Shown: positions 1-9,066, counted from the first letter of the stretch. The stretch: DNA of 42,790 bases from Bacteroidota bacterium (GCA_009773455.1 WSXU01000026.1:1-42790), one strand, 5' to 3'. Translations and numbers: made by a program. The notes: generated by a model from the letters alone, not told the origin.

Positions 1-500
1 TCTGAATCAGAACACTGATGACACAAATCAGACGGATTTACACAGATATCTATTGATGATCGCTTCTTTTCGCTCCATCGCTCCCTCTTTCCATCGCCCA
101 TTTGAACGCCGATACCGCCGATCCTCCGGAACGCTGATTTTCGCTGATTTTTTGCTCCCTCGCTTAAGTCGCTCCCTCTGAATCAGAACACTGATGACAC
201 AGATCAGACGGATTTACACAGATATTTATTGATCATCGCTACTTTTCTCTCCCTCGCTTAAGTCCCTTTCTTTCGCTGAATTCGCCCCCTCGCCATGAGA
301 ACACGGATGACACTGATGAAACGGATGACCACGGATATTCTTTTTCTTTGCAGTATTCGCTCCATCGCTCCATCGCTTAAGTCGCTCCCTCTGAATCAGA
401 ACACTGATGACACAGATCAGACGGATTTACACAGATATTTATTGATCATCGCTTCTTTTCGCTCCATCGCTTAAGTCGCTTTCTTTCGCTAAGTTCGCTC
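1..500. repeat. Dispersed non-coding repeat island
   Basis: The stretch before the first gene consists of imperfect copies of one unit. A block of about 75 bp that opens with TCTGAATCAGAACACTGATG and runs through an 'acggatttacacagat' core recurs at about 1, 177 and 390, and a more degenerate version ('acacggatgacactgatga') lies near 297. Between copies are variants of 'cgctccctcgcttaagtcgc'. The same phrases return at 3115-3465 on the other side of the next gene. There is no credible ORF. From 500 to 604 there is only low-complexity 'taactgttaactg'-like sequence. Confidence 0.8.
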
Positions 501-604
501 ACTCATAACTTCTAACTCCGAACATCAAACGTCCAACGTCTAACACCCAACGGACTTACCTCCGGAAACAAACTGTTAATTGTTAGTTATTAACTGTTAA
601 CTGC

Positions 605-2854
605 TCACTCCACGACGACTTCATCCAGAAAGATCCATGACGGCTGCCCTGCACCCCGGTGCCAGTCGGGGCAGGTCTTGCGGCTGATGGCGGTGAGTTT
701 CATGTAACGGGCGTTGGTTTCAGGAAACCCAAAGGCAAAGTGTACAGGTTTCTGCCCGTTGTTGCGTGCCAGCTCGGCGATGTCCTGTAAATAAACCTGT
801 CTGAATGCCTGATTATCGTCAGACACTTCAATTTTCACCTGTAAGGGCAGGAAAATCCAGGAGACCAGATCGAGAAAGAAATTGGTTTCCAGTTTGCTGA
901 ATGTTTCTGTGTGGCCGAAGTCAAACAGCAGTTCCATATCGTTGCCCTGATAACCCAACCAGTTAAGCCTGAAGTGCTGTCCACCGAACAAACCGTCGGT
1001 GAGGGCCTTTGCTCCGCCGACATCATACAACGGACTGTAAGGGGTAAGTGAAGATATGCTTTTCAGTGCTGCTTTATTGGGTTTCAGCGCCATGGAAACA
1101 ATGTTCAGGGTCTGGGTGCGGTATTGCTCCGGGGTATAACCATTTTCGTCAATGCTCAGTATACCGGTGGTTTTGCAGTTTTCCACGAATCGGTCCAGCA
1201 ACAGGGTCATTTCAGGGTTCACCTCCAGACCTTCATTCCTCTGGTTATAAAAGGAAAGTATGGGGTCATTCACATTCAGTGCGACATCAAGGCAGGCGAA
1301 GTCAACGCTGCAACGCTGGCGCAATACTCTTTTCAGCCGTTCCGGATCCCGGGATACCAGTCCTTCCGCTTCATCCATCAGGGCTTTATAACTGATCAGC
1401 AGTTCAGGTTTCAGGAACCAGTTGGCATACATGACCGGATAACCGTAAATGTCAAGGTGACGTTCATCGGCCCGGGCATTCATCTCCTCCTGTATCATGT
1501 TGAAATATTTCAGCATAGCCGGAGCTGCAGCACCGTAAAAAGCATTGAAGAACTTCTGCCTGAAGGCCGGTTCATCCAGTCCGGTATCCCAGAGCAGGTG
1601 TGCAATCAGCGATTGTTTATACTCGCTGAAATCGGACCATGAACTGCCACTGCCCTGCTGAAACATCATGGGGACACTGTATTGGTGAAAAAACTGAATA
1701 TTCTGTTGCAGCACCCCGAAATTCGGGAAAGGACAGGTGTAAGTCTTGAACTGCACCACATAATCCCACATAAAGATGTTGTGTGTCAGTGCAGCCCAGT
1801 CCTTCATGTCCCTGACAAAATCGCGGGAACGGGGATCACTTGCCAGTGGCTGGCTGCGGTTGCATTCGATGGAACAGAACATGATGTTAACGTTGGGATC
1901 TGGCACAATGTTCTTCGGGGCAGAACGGGTAAACTGGTATGCCAGGGTAGAGATCTGCTTGTCGGGAAACTCTCGGGCAATTTTGTTGACCATTTCGATA
2001 TATGCCCCGGATACACTGCCATACTTATCATACAAAGCCTGGCAATGTTCGCATTCGCAGTAGTTGATGCAGTCGTTCTGCGACACCGACCAGTATTCAC
2101 ATTCAGGCTTTCCGGCCATCTCTTTCCGGAGGTTATCGCCCAGCAATGAGATCACGGCCGGGTTGCTCAGGCACAATTGGCCATCTCTGATGCGGCGGTT
2201 ATTCACCAGTGAAAAGTATTCCGGGTGCTGGTCAAAATAGAGATCCGGCGGGCAAAGTTTCTGAAATGTATGGACAAAGAGTCCCCAGTCGTCCATGGAA
2301 TGGGTTTTACTGGGAATGCAAAAGCCGGGACTGTCCTTGTCGGGAAAATGGGCATGACGGAACCGGAAATCCGGCTGATAGCCCTGGCTGATTTCTTCCA
2401 GAACGAGTTTGAATGTTGGCGGATACCACGCTTCCCTGGCACTGAACTGCAGAAATCCACAGCTTTCGAGCATTGTATAAACGGCATACAGGTCACCGGT
2501 GGATTGCTTCCCGGCAAGGTAATAGTTGCCATTTTCGCTGTGCAGGTAGAAACCTTCTCCGGAAAGTGTCAGTAGCTCCTGATAAACGGGCTTTCCCTGC
2601 AACCAGTTGCTGCCGATAAAGAGGGATTTCATTTTCTTTGCCGGCAGGTGCTCTATCTGCAGCCAGCATCCGGTCATCCGGAAGATGGATTCCTTTAAAA
2701 CTGAGGCTGCTGATAATGTATTCGAATCGGCTGTTTCTTCCACCACAATGTTGTAGAAAGGTCGGGAGCCTTCGGTAATAACCAGCTGGCCGGCTGAGGT
2801 TTGGCCTGAGATCAGAACAAGCACAAGGATAGAAACGGAAAGAAATTTTTTCAT
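605..2854 (-). CDS. Secreted DUF4838 domain protein
   Basis: A 749-residue exported protein with a Sec signal peptide (about residues 1-21, hydrophobic core LVLVLIS, cleavage near SAG). Residues 25-150 resemble the small alpha/beta domain that precedes catalytic barrels in GH20 and alpha-glucuronidase-like enzymes. Residues about 160-480 match the DUF4838 pattern, including a Cys cluster at 262, 266, 268 and 271 (C-x3-C-x-C-x2-C) and aromatic-rich strands (FMWDY, MMFQQGSGS). The last 140 residues look like a discoidin (F5/8 type C) carbohydrate-binding fold. DUF4838 proteins are often found with polysaccharide-degradation genes, so a role in glycan handling is likely, but no catalytic activity can be assigned. 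It stands alone between two repeat islands. A near-consensus -7 box (minus strand GACCTTTG, 2875-2882) lies just upstream of the ATG. Confidence 0.8.
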   Translation of the reverse strand: MKKFLSVSILVLVLISGQTSAGQLVITEGSRPFYNIVVEETADSNTLSAASVLKESIFRMTGCWLQIEHLPAKKMKSLFIGSNWLQGKPVYQELLTLSGEGFYLHSENGNYYLAGKQSTGDLYAVYTMLESCGFLQFSAREAWYPPTFKLVLEEISQGYQPDFRFRHAHFPDKDSPGFCIPSKTHSMDDWGLFVHTFQKLCPPDLYFDQHPEYFSLVNNRRIRDGQLCLSNPAVISLLGDNLRKEMAGKPECEYWSVSQNDCINYCECEHCQALYDKYGSVSGAYIEMVNKIAREFPDKQISTLAYQFTRSAPKNIVPDPNVNIMFCSIECNRSQPLASDPRSRDFVRDMKDWAALTHNIFMWDYVVQFKTYTCPFPNFGVLQQNIQFFHQYSVPMMFQQGSGSSWSDFSEYKQSLIAHLLWDTGLDEPAFRQKFFNAFYGAAAPAMLKYFNMIQEEMNARADERHLDIYGYPVMYANWFLKPELLISYKALMDEAEGLVSRDPERLKRVLRQRCSVDFACLDVALNVNDPILSFYNQRNEGLEVNPEMTLLLDRFVENCKTTGILSIDENGYTPEQYRTQTLNIVSMALKPNKAALKSISSLTPYSPLYDVGGAKALTDGLFGGQHFRLNWLGYQGNDMELLFDFGHTETFSKLETNFFLDLVSWIFLPLQVKIEVSDDNQAFRQVYLQDIAELARNNGQKPVHFAFGFPETNARYMKLTAISRKTCPDWHRGAGQPSWIFLDEVVVE

Positions 2855-2949
2855 TTATCCATTATTGAGTTGCTCAAAGGTCAGGATTTATTTTAATTCA
2901 AATGATGACTTTTTCAAGTGGGGTTTAGGGAGATTGGTTTGAAAATTCA

Positions 2950-3089
2950 GTAAGGAGTAAGGAGTAAGGAGTAGGGAGTAGGGAGTAAGGAGTAGGGAGT
3001 AAGGAGTAAGGAGTAAGGAGTAAGGAGTAAGGAGTAAGGAGTAAGGAGTAAGGAGTAAGGAGTAGGGAGTAGGGAGTAGGGAGTAAGGA
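2950..3089. repeat. 7-bp tandem array, 20 units
   Basis: Twenty consecutive 7-bp units of GTARGGA, where R is A in most units and G in several. The order of A and G units is irregular (three A, two G, A, G, a run of A, three G, A), so units mutate between only two states. It is non-coding and lies about 100 bp upstream of the DUF4838 start. Slippage between strains is expected. Confidence 0.9.
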
Positions 3090-3114
3090 GTTTAGAGATA
3101 GAAGTCTGCTTCAT

Positions 3115-3465
3115 TGCGCCAGGTTCGCTCCCTCGCTTAAGTCACTTTCTTTCGCTGAGTTCGCTGCCTCGCCATTAGAACACGGATGACGCTGATGAAA
3201 TGCCCGCCTGCCCACCTTCGGCGGGTAAACCGAAGGCAGGGATAATCTTCTTCTTTGCCGTATTCGCTCCATCACTCCCTCGCTCCTTCGCTGAAGTCGC
3301 TCTCTCGCCCAATAGAACGCGGATGACACGCTTGCCTGCCGTATGGCAGGGATCAAACGCCCGCCTGCCGGCTGGCAGGGATGACCACGGATATTTCTCT
3401 TCTTTGCCGTATTCGCTCCATCACCGCCTCGCTCCCTCGCTGAAGTCGCTCCCTCTCCCCGGAAT
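3115..3465. repeat. Dispersed repeat island, second copy
   Basis: The same vocabulary as the island at the window start: 'cgctccctcgcttaagtc', 'agaacacggatgac' and 'tattcgctccatcac', here in two rounds. Between them are short inverted elements of the form 'gcctgccggctggcagg' and 'cccgcctgcccaccttcggcgg'. No gene is apparent. Confidence 0.75.
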
Positions 3466-3610
3466 GCCGGACCAACCGGAAAGTCGGTTTCATTTCATCC
3501 TGCAGTTTGCAAAGTTCATCCGCCGTTTTGAACGCTTTATCAATTTTGATATGGATATCGCGAAGTGCCCCCGCATCTTTGCATCATACAAAACCAGAAA
3601 ATGACAAGAC

Positions 3611-5971
3611 ATGAAACGTTTGTTTACTACCGCAGTGATTTTATTGATTTCGCTTTCATCGATGGCACAGTTTACCCAGACGATCCGTGGGCGTGTTACC
3701 GATAAGGAATCCAAGACCCCGCTTCCCGGGGCAACCATCCTGTTGTTAAACAGTGATCCGCTCATAGGAACCACCTCAGATGAAAATGGAAATTTCCGTC
3801 TAACGGGTGTGGCGCTCGGACGTCAGGGAATCAGCATCCGTTACATCGGATACAAAACAGCCAGCCTCGAAAACCTGATTGTACACTCAGCCAAGGAGGT
3901 CATCATCGAAGCCGAACTGGAGGAAAATGTAATCCAGACACAGGCGGTAGAGATCAAAGCCTATTCACTGAGGGATGAGACGATCAACCGGATGACGGCA
4001 GTCAGCGCCCGTTCCTTCTCGGTGGAAGAAACGGAGAAATATGCCGGGAGCCGCGGCGATGTGGCCCGTATGGCCATGAACTATGCCGGGGTTCTGGCAG
4101 CCAACGATCAGCGCAACGACATCATCATCCGCGGAAATTCACCCTCTGGATTATTGTGGAAACTCGAGGATGTCGACATTCCTAACCCGAATCATTTTGC
4201 CGAAAACGGCACTACCGGCGGCCCTGTGGGGATGCTGAACAACAACCTGCTGTCGAACAGTGATTTTATGACCGGCGCCTTTCCGGCTGAATACGGCAAT
4301 GCCCTGAGCGGTGTTTTCGACCTCAAAATGCGCAACGGGAACAATGAGAAACACGAATTTCTCTTCCAGGTTGGATTCAACGGCTTTGAGCTTGGGGCTG
4401 AAGGTCCTTTCAGCAAAGGGAAAAAAGCATCCTATCTGGCCAACTTCCGGTATTCAACCATGGAGCTGATGGACGGACTCATTGATTTCGGTACCACCGG
4501 AATTCCCAAATACAAAGATCTCTCCTTTAAACTCAATTTCCCGATGAAAAAGGGTCGCATTTCTGTTTTCGCTCTTGGCGGCGACAGTGAAATCGCCATG
4601 CTCGACAGCAAGGACGGCAATGAGCAGGATCTTTATACCGACGAAGGTCAGGATCTGACCAACCGCTCTACCATGGCCGCTTCGGGAATCTCCTACACCA
4701 GGTTTTCAAACAGCCGTACCTATTATAAAATTATGCTTTCGGGCGTCTACCAGGATGGTGGGACCAAAATAGATACCCTCGACATTGCCAGTATCCCCCA
4801 TCAGAAATATGACCAGCAGTACACCGAATTCAAAACCTCGCTTACAGGATTTGTGCATACCAAATACAACAGCCGGCTCTCCGCAAGGATGGGAGCGGGT
4901 ATTGACAGGATGGGCTTTGATATCCTTTCGAAACAGTACAATTCAGAAGATCAGGGTATGCGTTCGATGATCGATTTCAGCAAATCGCTCAACAATGGGG
5001 TGAATCTTTTTTCTGCTTATGCCCAGGCCACTTACCGTTTTAACGACCGCCTGAGCATCATCCCCGGACTCCATTTTTCGTATTTCGACCTGAATGGATC
5101 CGCTGCCCTGGAGCCTCGCATCGGATTCAACTGGCAAGTGACTGAAAATAAAAAGCTGAGTTTTGGATACGGACTGCACTCACGCACCCAGACTTTGTCG
5201 GCTTATTTCTACGGTACCCATATGGAAGATGGTTCACTGGTGGAGACCAACAAGGAGCTGGACTTTACCAGATCGCACCAGTTTGTCATGGCTTACGACT
5301 GGTTGCTGACCTCCAACACCCGGTTTAAGGCCGAAGCATATTATCAGGACCTTTACAATGTGCCGGTTGAAGAACAAAGCAGTTCGTTCAGCATGCTCAA
5401 TACCGGGGCAAGCTGGGGGCTGGGATCTGAAGACAGCCTGGTTAACAGGGGGAGCGGCTTCAACTACGGCCTTGAGTTTACCATGGAGCGGTTCTTCAGT
5501 CGTAACATTTATTATCTGGCTACCCTTTCACTGTTTCAGTCGAAATATGAAGGAAGCGACGGCGTGGAGCGGAATACTGCATTTAACGGAAACTATGTGT
5601 TGAATATGCTGGTAGGCAAAGAGTTTCCCATCAACCCGCGGTCAACCTTTTTTGTTGACTTTAAACTGTCTTATGCCGGTGGTAAATGTTATACCCCGGT
5701 TGATCTGGCGGCTTCACAGGCAGCGGGTACGACAAAGTATGATGAAACCAAAGCCTTCAGTGAGCGGTTCGACCCGTTTTTCAAAGCCGACATCAAGGTC
5801 GGGTACCGCATGAATGGTAAAAAGCTTTCGCATGAATGGTTGTTTTATGTGGAGAACTTTACCAATAACAGGAATGTATTGCTCCAGGCCTACAGTAAGT
5901 CACAAAACGAAGTGAAAGACCTCTACCAGCTCGGATTCTTCCCGATGGCCCAGTACAGGTTGCATTTCTGA
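3611..5971 (+). CDS. TonB-dependent receptor with N-terminal CarboxypepD_reg-like domain
   Basis: A 786-residue outer-membrane receptor. Residues 1-19 are a signal peptide ending in SMAQ. Residues about 22-110 form a carboxypeptidase-regulatory-like beta domain (IRGRVTDKESKTPLPGATI, then GTTSDENGNFRLTG). A plug domain follows, with the typical DIIIRGNSPSG and 'MTGAFPAEYGNALSGVFDLKMRNGN'-type segments near 190-240. The rest is a beta barrel whose last strand ends in YRLHF, the aromatic C terminus expected for Bam-dependent insertion. No SusD gene follows, so this is not a classical SusCD locus and the substrate is unknown. It is followed at 290 bp by a LytS-like kinase, which may be functionally linked but is separated by a strong hairpin. 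Confidence 0.88.
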   Translation: MKRLFTTAVILLISLSSMAQFTQTIRGRVTDKESKTPLPGATILLLNSDPLIGTTSDENGNFRLTGVALGRQGISIRYIGYKTASLENLIVHSAKEVIIEAELEENVIQTQAVEIKAYSLRDETINRMTAVSARSFSVEETEKYAGSRGDVARMAMNYAGVLAANDQRNDIIIRGNSPSGLLWKLEDVDIPNPNHFAENGTTGGPVGMLNNNLLSNSDFMTGAFPAEYGNALSGVFDLKMRNGNNEKHEFLFQVGFNGFELGAEGPFSKGKKASYLANFRYSTMELMDGLIDFGTTGIPKYKDLSFKLNFPMKKGRISVFALGGDSEIAMLDSKDGNEQDLYTDEGQDLTNRSTMAASGISYTRFSNSRTYYKIMLSGVYQDGGTKIDTLDIASIPHQKYDQQYTEFKTSLTGFVHTKYNSRLSARMGAGIDRMGFDILSKQYNSEDQGMRSMIDFSKSLNNGVNLFSAYAQATYRFNDRLSIIPGLHFSYFDLNGSAALEPRIGFNWQVTENKKLSFGYGLHSRTQTLSAYFYGTHMEDGSLVETNKELDFTRSHQFVMAYDWLLTSNTRFKAEAYYQDLYNVPVEEQSSSFSMLNTGASWGLGSEDSLVNRGSGFNYGLEFTMERFFSRNIYYLATLSLFQSKYEGSDGVERNTAFNGNYVLNMLVGKEFPINPRSTFFVDFKLSYAGGKCYTPVDLAASQAAGTTKYDETKAFSERFDPFFKADIKVGYRMNGKKLSHEWLFYVENFTNNRNVLLQAYSKSQNEVKDLYQLGFFPMAQYRLHF

Positions 5972-5986
5972 TAAAGATAATCCACT

Positions 5987-6033
5987 GGTATCCTGTCAGT
6001 CCCGGGATGAGAATCCGGGGTTTACAGGATACC
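5987..6033 (+). other. Long two-tier stem-loop after the receptor gene
   Basis: GGTATCCTGT (5987-5996) and ACAGGATACC (6024-6033) form a perfect 10-bp stem. Inside it CCCGG (6001-6005) pairs with CCGGG (6015-6019) around a 9-base loop. It starts 15 bp after the receptor stop codon. No T-tract follows, so it is not a textbook intrinsic terminator. A transcript-end or RNA-stability structure is the most likely role. Confidence 0.7.
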
Positions 6034-6263
6034 TGCTTCAACAAATGGAGCCCCCATGAGGAGTGGAAATTGACCTCAACCATAATAAAGTGAATCGATT
6101 GTCATATATTTATTCCGCTTTTTCAGCAAATCCGGGTATCGCTATTCTGAACGGAGTTTCCGGTTCAGTGGATGGCTTTCCCTCAAAGTTTTAATCCGAT
6201 TGAAGGATTGCTTTGAATGATTTATCAAACCATGCTTATTAAAATCCGTGAACAGATTCACCC

Positions 6264-7322
6264 ATGAGAGAACCAAAGGATTTCAGTTTTGAACCTGATT
6301 ATAAATACAAGCCAGACAAAAGAGAGGTGTTGACCCGGGTCATCGGAATCCTGGTGATTTCAGTTCTTTTCCCGGTGATTCGCTTTGACAATCCTTCAAC
6401 AGATGCAGGATTTCTGAAAATTGTGCTGGTTTCGCTTGTTTGTACTGCGCTTTTGTGGAATGGCAGCATGTTAATTATCAATTACTCGGTATCGAAGTTT
6501 TCTGTTTTCAGGGAACCGGTCAAATTGCTGGTGATCCAGGTGATTTCACTGGCATTGTTTGTGGTAGGGGTAGAGTCGGGCAACATCTGGGCCATTGAGC
6601 ATTTTCTGGGTGTACCTATGAACCAGGGTGAAAAGGTTAGTTTTGTCGCCACAGGTCTGCTGATTACCTTTATGATCAGTGCCATTTATGCTTCGGTCTC
6701 CTTTTTCCTTGAATGGAAATCAAACATGCTGAAAACCCAGGCGCTGGAGAAAGCCAACATGGAAGCCCGCTACGAAACCCTCCGCAACCAGGTAAATCCA
6801 CACTTTTTATTCAATAGTCTCAACACCCTGTTGATGCTGGTAAACGACAATCCCGTTGCCAGCAGGTATGTGGAGAGTGTTTCGGAGTTTATGCGTTATA
6901 TGCTGAATTCGAGGGAGAAAGAGGTGGTGTTGCTGCGCGATGAAATAAAAATGGCCAGGGAATTTGTCTATATTCAGCAAAGCAGGTTCGGGGAAAAGCT
7001 TTCGGTTTCATTCGACGTGCAGGAAAACTTTTTCCATTATGCCGTACCCCCGCTTGCCCTGCAGATGCTGATTGAAAATGCATTGAAACACAATGTCATT
7101 TCCCGCGATAATCCGCTGCATGTGAAGGTATATGTTGCAGATGATTCCTGGCTGGTGGTTGAGAACAACATTCAGCCGAAAATTGACAAAGAGCCGTCTA
7201 CCGGGGTGGGGCTTGCCAATATCCGCGACCGGTACCTCTTCCTTTCGGGAAAAGAGGTAATCGTGAAGCAAAAGGACAATAAATTTGTTGTCATGCTACC
7301 GCTGTTCGAAAGGCAATTCTGA
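6264..7322 (+). CDS. LytS-family sensor histidine kinase
   Basis: A 352-residue inner-membrane kinase of the His_kinase (PF06580) type. Four membrane spans are visible (about 24-40, 51-73, 86-103 and 126-149), followed by a short coiled linker. The phospho-acceptor box is LRNQVNPHFLFNSLNTL with His180. The ATP-binding part shows the N box (LIENALKHNV) and the G box (GVGLANIRDRY). It lacks a recognisable periplasmic sensor domain, so sensing probably occurs in the membrane. The partner is very likely the LytTR regulator 500 bp downstream. These pairs are usually adjacent, and here a repeat island separates them. Confidence 0.9.
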   Translation: MREPKDFSFEPDYKYKPDKREVLTRVIGILVISVLFPVIRFDNPSTDAGFLKIVLVSLVCTALLWNGSMLIINYSVSKFSVFREPVKLLVIQVISLALFVVGVESGNIWAIEHFLGVPMNQGEKVSFVATGLLITFMISAIYASVSFFLEWKSNMLKTQALEKANMEARYETLRNQVNPHFLFNSLNTLLMLVNDNPVASRYVESVSEFMRYMLNSREKEVVLLRDEIKMAREFVYIQQSRFGEKLSVSFDVQENFFHYAVPPLALQMLIENALKHNVISRDNPLHVKVYVADDSWLVVENNIQPKIDKEPSTGVGLANIRDRYLFLSGKEVIVKQKDNKFVVMLPLFERQF

Positions 7323-7819
7323 GGAGAAATAAATAAATATAAATTGTTCCTTTTCAAAGGCAAAATCAATAGGTATCATTGAATTGATCCGGTTAAACCA
7401 GTCTGAAAAATCTTAGTGAACCATAGTGCTCTCGGTGCATGAGTGGTGGAAAGACGGGCTGGGTAAAAGAATAACCACATAGGCACATAGGGCACATAGA
7501 AACACATAGAAAAAATGTCTGAAAGGAACAATCATAGTGCATTTGAGTACTCTCAGTGTCCCCGTCTGCCCTCCTTTGGCGGGCTTGTCCGCCTTTGGCG
7601 GATAAACCGGCGGGCAGTTTCGTGGTGAATAAACAGCAAACAAGGCAAGGGAATGAATTTTATCAACGGATCATTTTGTCATCGAAAAATTTCTTAGTGA
7701 ACCTTAGTGCTCTCAGTGCCTCAGTGGTTAAATATGTTAGGTATACCGGCAATTGCAATAACCGGGATACTCTGTGAATCCGGGATCCGAAGCAGGGTTC
7801 CCCAAAATATCAAAGGACA
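7323..7819. repeat. Repeat-filled gap between kinase and regulator
   Basis: Two copies of a 'cttagtgaacc(a/t)tagtgctctc(a/g)gtgc' phrase (about 7412-7448 and 7692-7730) surround 'aggcacatagggcacatag' sequence and a 'tttggcgggcttgtccgcctttggcgg' direct and inverted segment near 7575-7605. These are dispersed Bacteroidota intergenic repeats. No gene is apparent and no clear promoter for the regulator was found. Confidence 0.7.
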
Positions 7820-8593
7820 ATGAAAATATTAATCATTGAAGACGAAGAACTGGCAGCCGCCAGGATGAAACAGTTGCTTGAAGAACTGGAGCCCGGTTGT
7901 GCGCTGTATGGCCCGTTCGACACCGTTACTGCTTCCATTGCCCACCTGAAGGAGAACCGGGACTATGACCTGATTTTTCTGGATATCCAGCTGGCCGATG
8001 GCAAGAGCTTCTCCATCTTTGAATCGGTAAGGATTGATATTCCGGTCATTTTTACCACGGCCTTCGACGAATATGCCCTGCAGGCCTTCGACCTTAACAG
8101 CATCGATTACCTGTTGAAGCCGGTAAACCGCGATAAGCTGAGCAACAGCCTTGAAAAATTCAGGAAAATCAAGCACTTCTATGGTGGAGACAGCCCCAAT
8201 CATCGCCTGTATGAGATGATCACCGAATTGAAATCTCAGGTGGGGGCGTATTACCGCGACCGGTTCCTGATCAGTAAAGGCAACGCGATGATCCCGGTGA
8301 AAGCCGGTGAAATCGCCTGTATCTACGCGGAAGACAAAGCTGTGCTGCTGTTTACGAAGGAAGGTAAGCGGTACGTCATCCCCAATACCATCGAAGAGCT
8401 GGAAACCAGTCTCGATCCCCGGCTGTTTTTCAGGGTAAACAGGCAGTGCATTGTTTCAGCCGATGTCATCAGCAAAGTGCACAACTATTTTAACTTTAAG
8501 CTGAAGCTCGAACTGCAGCCCGATCCGGGCATCGAAATCATCGTCAGCCGCTCCCGCAGTGCCGGATTTAAGGGGTGGATGAACGGGGGTTGA
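7820..8593 (+). CDS. LytTR-family response regulator
   Basis: A 257-residue two-domain regulator. The receiver domain (1-120) has the acidic pair E7/D8, the phospho-acceptor Asp55 (LIFLDIQ), the switch Thr (FTTAF) and Lys (YLLKPV). The C-terminal LytTR DNA-binding domain (about 138-245) includes DRFLISKGNAMIPV, a YAEDKAVLLF strand and FFRVNRQCIV. It probably receives phosphate from the LytS-like kinase upstream. Targets are not evident, but LytTR proteins bind paired direct repeats with about 21-22 bp periodicity, and a four-unit array of that period lies 110 bp downstream of this gene. Confidence 0.92.
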   Translation: MKILIIEDEELAAARMKQLLEELEPGCALYGPFDTVTASIAHLKENRDYDLIFLDIQLADGKSFSIFESVRIDIPVIFTTAFDEYALQAFDLNSIDYLLKPVNRDKLSNSLEKFRKIKHFYGGDSPNHRLYEMITELKSQVGAYYRDRFLISKGNAMIPVKAGEIACIYAEDKAVLLFTKEGKRYVIPNTIEELETSLDPRLFFRVNRQCIVSADVISKVHNYFNFKLKLELQPDPGIEIIVSRSRSAGFKGWMNGG

Positions 8594-8702
8594 GGGTCAG
8601 TTGAAATTTGTTCGGCGTTGGAAGTTAATGGATTGACGTCGGTCGTTAGGTGTCTGTCTGTAAGTTTCGATTTCTGCTGCATCTGGTTGAATTTCCACAG
8701 CA

Positions 8703-8788
8703 GGAAATTTATTTTTCACGTGTGGAAATTTACTTTTTCACGTGTAGAAATTATATTTTTCACGTGAGGGAATTTATTTTTCACGTGT
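8703..8788. repeat. Four direct repeats carrying CACGTG palindromes
   Basis: Four imperfect 21-22 bp units of the form 'ggaaatttatttttcacgtgt'. The CACGTG palindromes start at 8717, 8739, 8761 and 8782, giving spacings of 22, 22 and 21 bp, or two helical turns each. This places all four palindromes on one face of the helix, which is an arrangement typical of protein-binding arrays. Function is inferred. A neutral tandem duplication is the alternative. Confidence 0.85.
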
Positions 8789-8893
8789 AGAAATTACCAT
8801 CACCCGGAATATTACGGCGCAGTTGGAATGCAATTGCGGTCAAAAGGATCCTAAAATTGAATTAAATATTACTCCTGCAATTCATGACAATTC

Positions 8894-8924
8894 AAAAAAA
8901 AGGAACCCTCCCAGATCCCTTTTC
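8894..8924 (-). terminator. Relic copy of the mutB terminator
   Basis: The sequence corresponds nearly base for base to the terminator after mutB (10453-10483), differing mainly at AGATCC versus GGATCC. On the minus strand it reads AAAAGGGATCTGGGAGGG followed by TTCC and a T-tract. It lies 50 bp beyond the orphan mutB 3' end, in the same relative order as in the intact gene. Confidence 0.7.
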
Positions 8925-8973
8925 TCACTTATACAAAAGCCTTAGAAATTAGACATTAGACATTCTAACAGCC

Positions 8974-9066
8974 TTACTTCCTCGCATCAATCAAAATCTC
9001 GAGCATCTTGATCGCTGCATCCGGAATCACTGTGCCGGGGCCAAAGATGGCCATAGCGCCGGCTTT
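8974..9066 (-). pseudogene. Orphan 3' fragment of mutB (last 30 codons plus stop)
   Basis: Thirty-one codons match the end of the intact mutB at 10543-10635. The encoded residues are identical, [20 protein letters not shown] and then ten more to the stop. Six of 93 bases differ, all at third codon positions and all synonymous. Homology stops abruptly at 9066. The fragment has no start, cannot be expressed as a mutase, and is separated from the gene by the ATPase. The pattern means the copy diverged while still part of a functional gene, so it is either a displaced original end or the trace of a second mutB. Confidence 0.88.

Larger units (their letters stand above)
2855..3610. other. Intergenic: repeats only
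   Basis: This 756-bp gap between the divergent DUF4838 and TonB-receptor genes holds a 7-bp tandem array (2950-3089), a repeat island (3115-3465) and a short unique stretch before the receptor. I found no gene. A weak receptor promoter may exist: CATCTTTG at 3574-3581 differs by one base from the -7 consensus. Confidence 0.6.

Noticed and set aside
5987-6033. tRNA-like cloverleaf
   Set aside because: Only 47 nt, two nested stems, no anticodon or T-arm.
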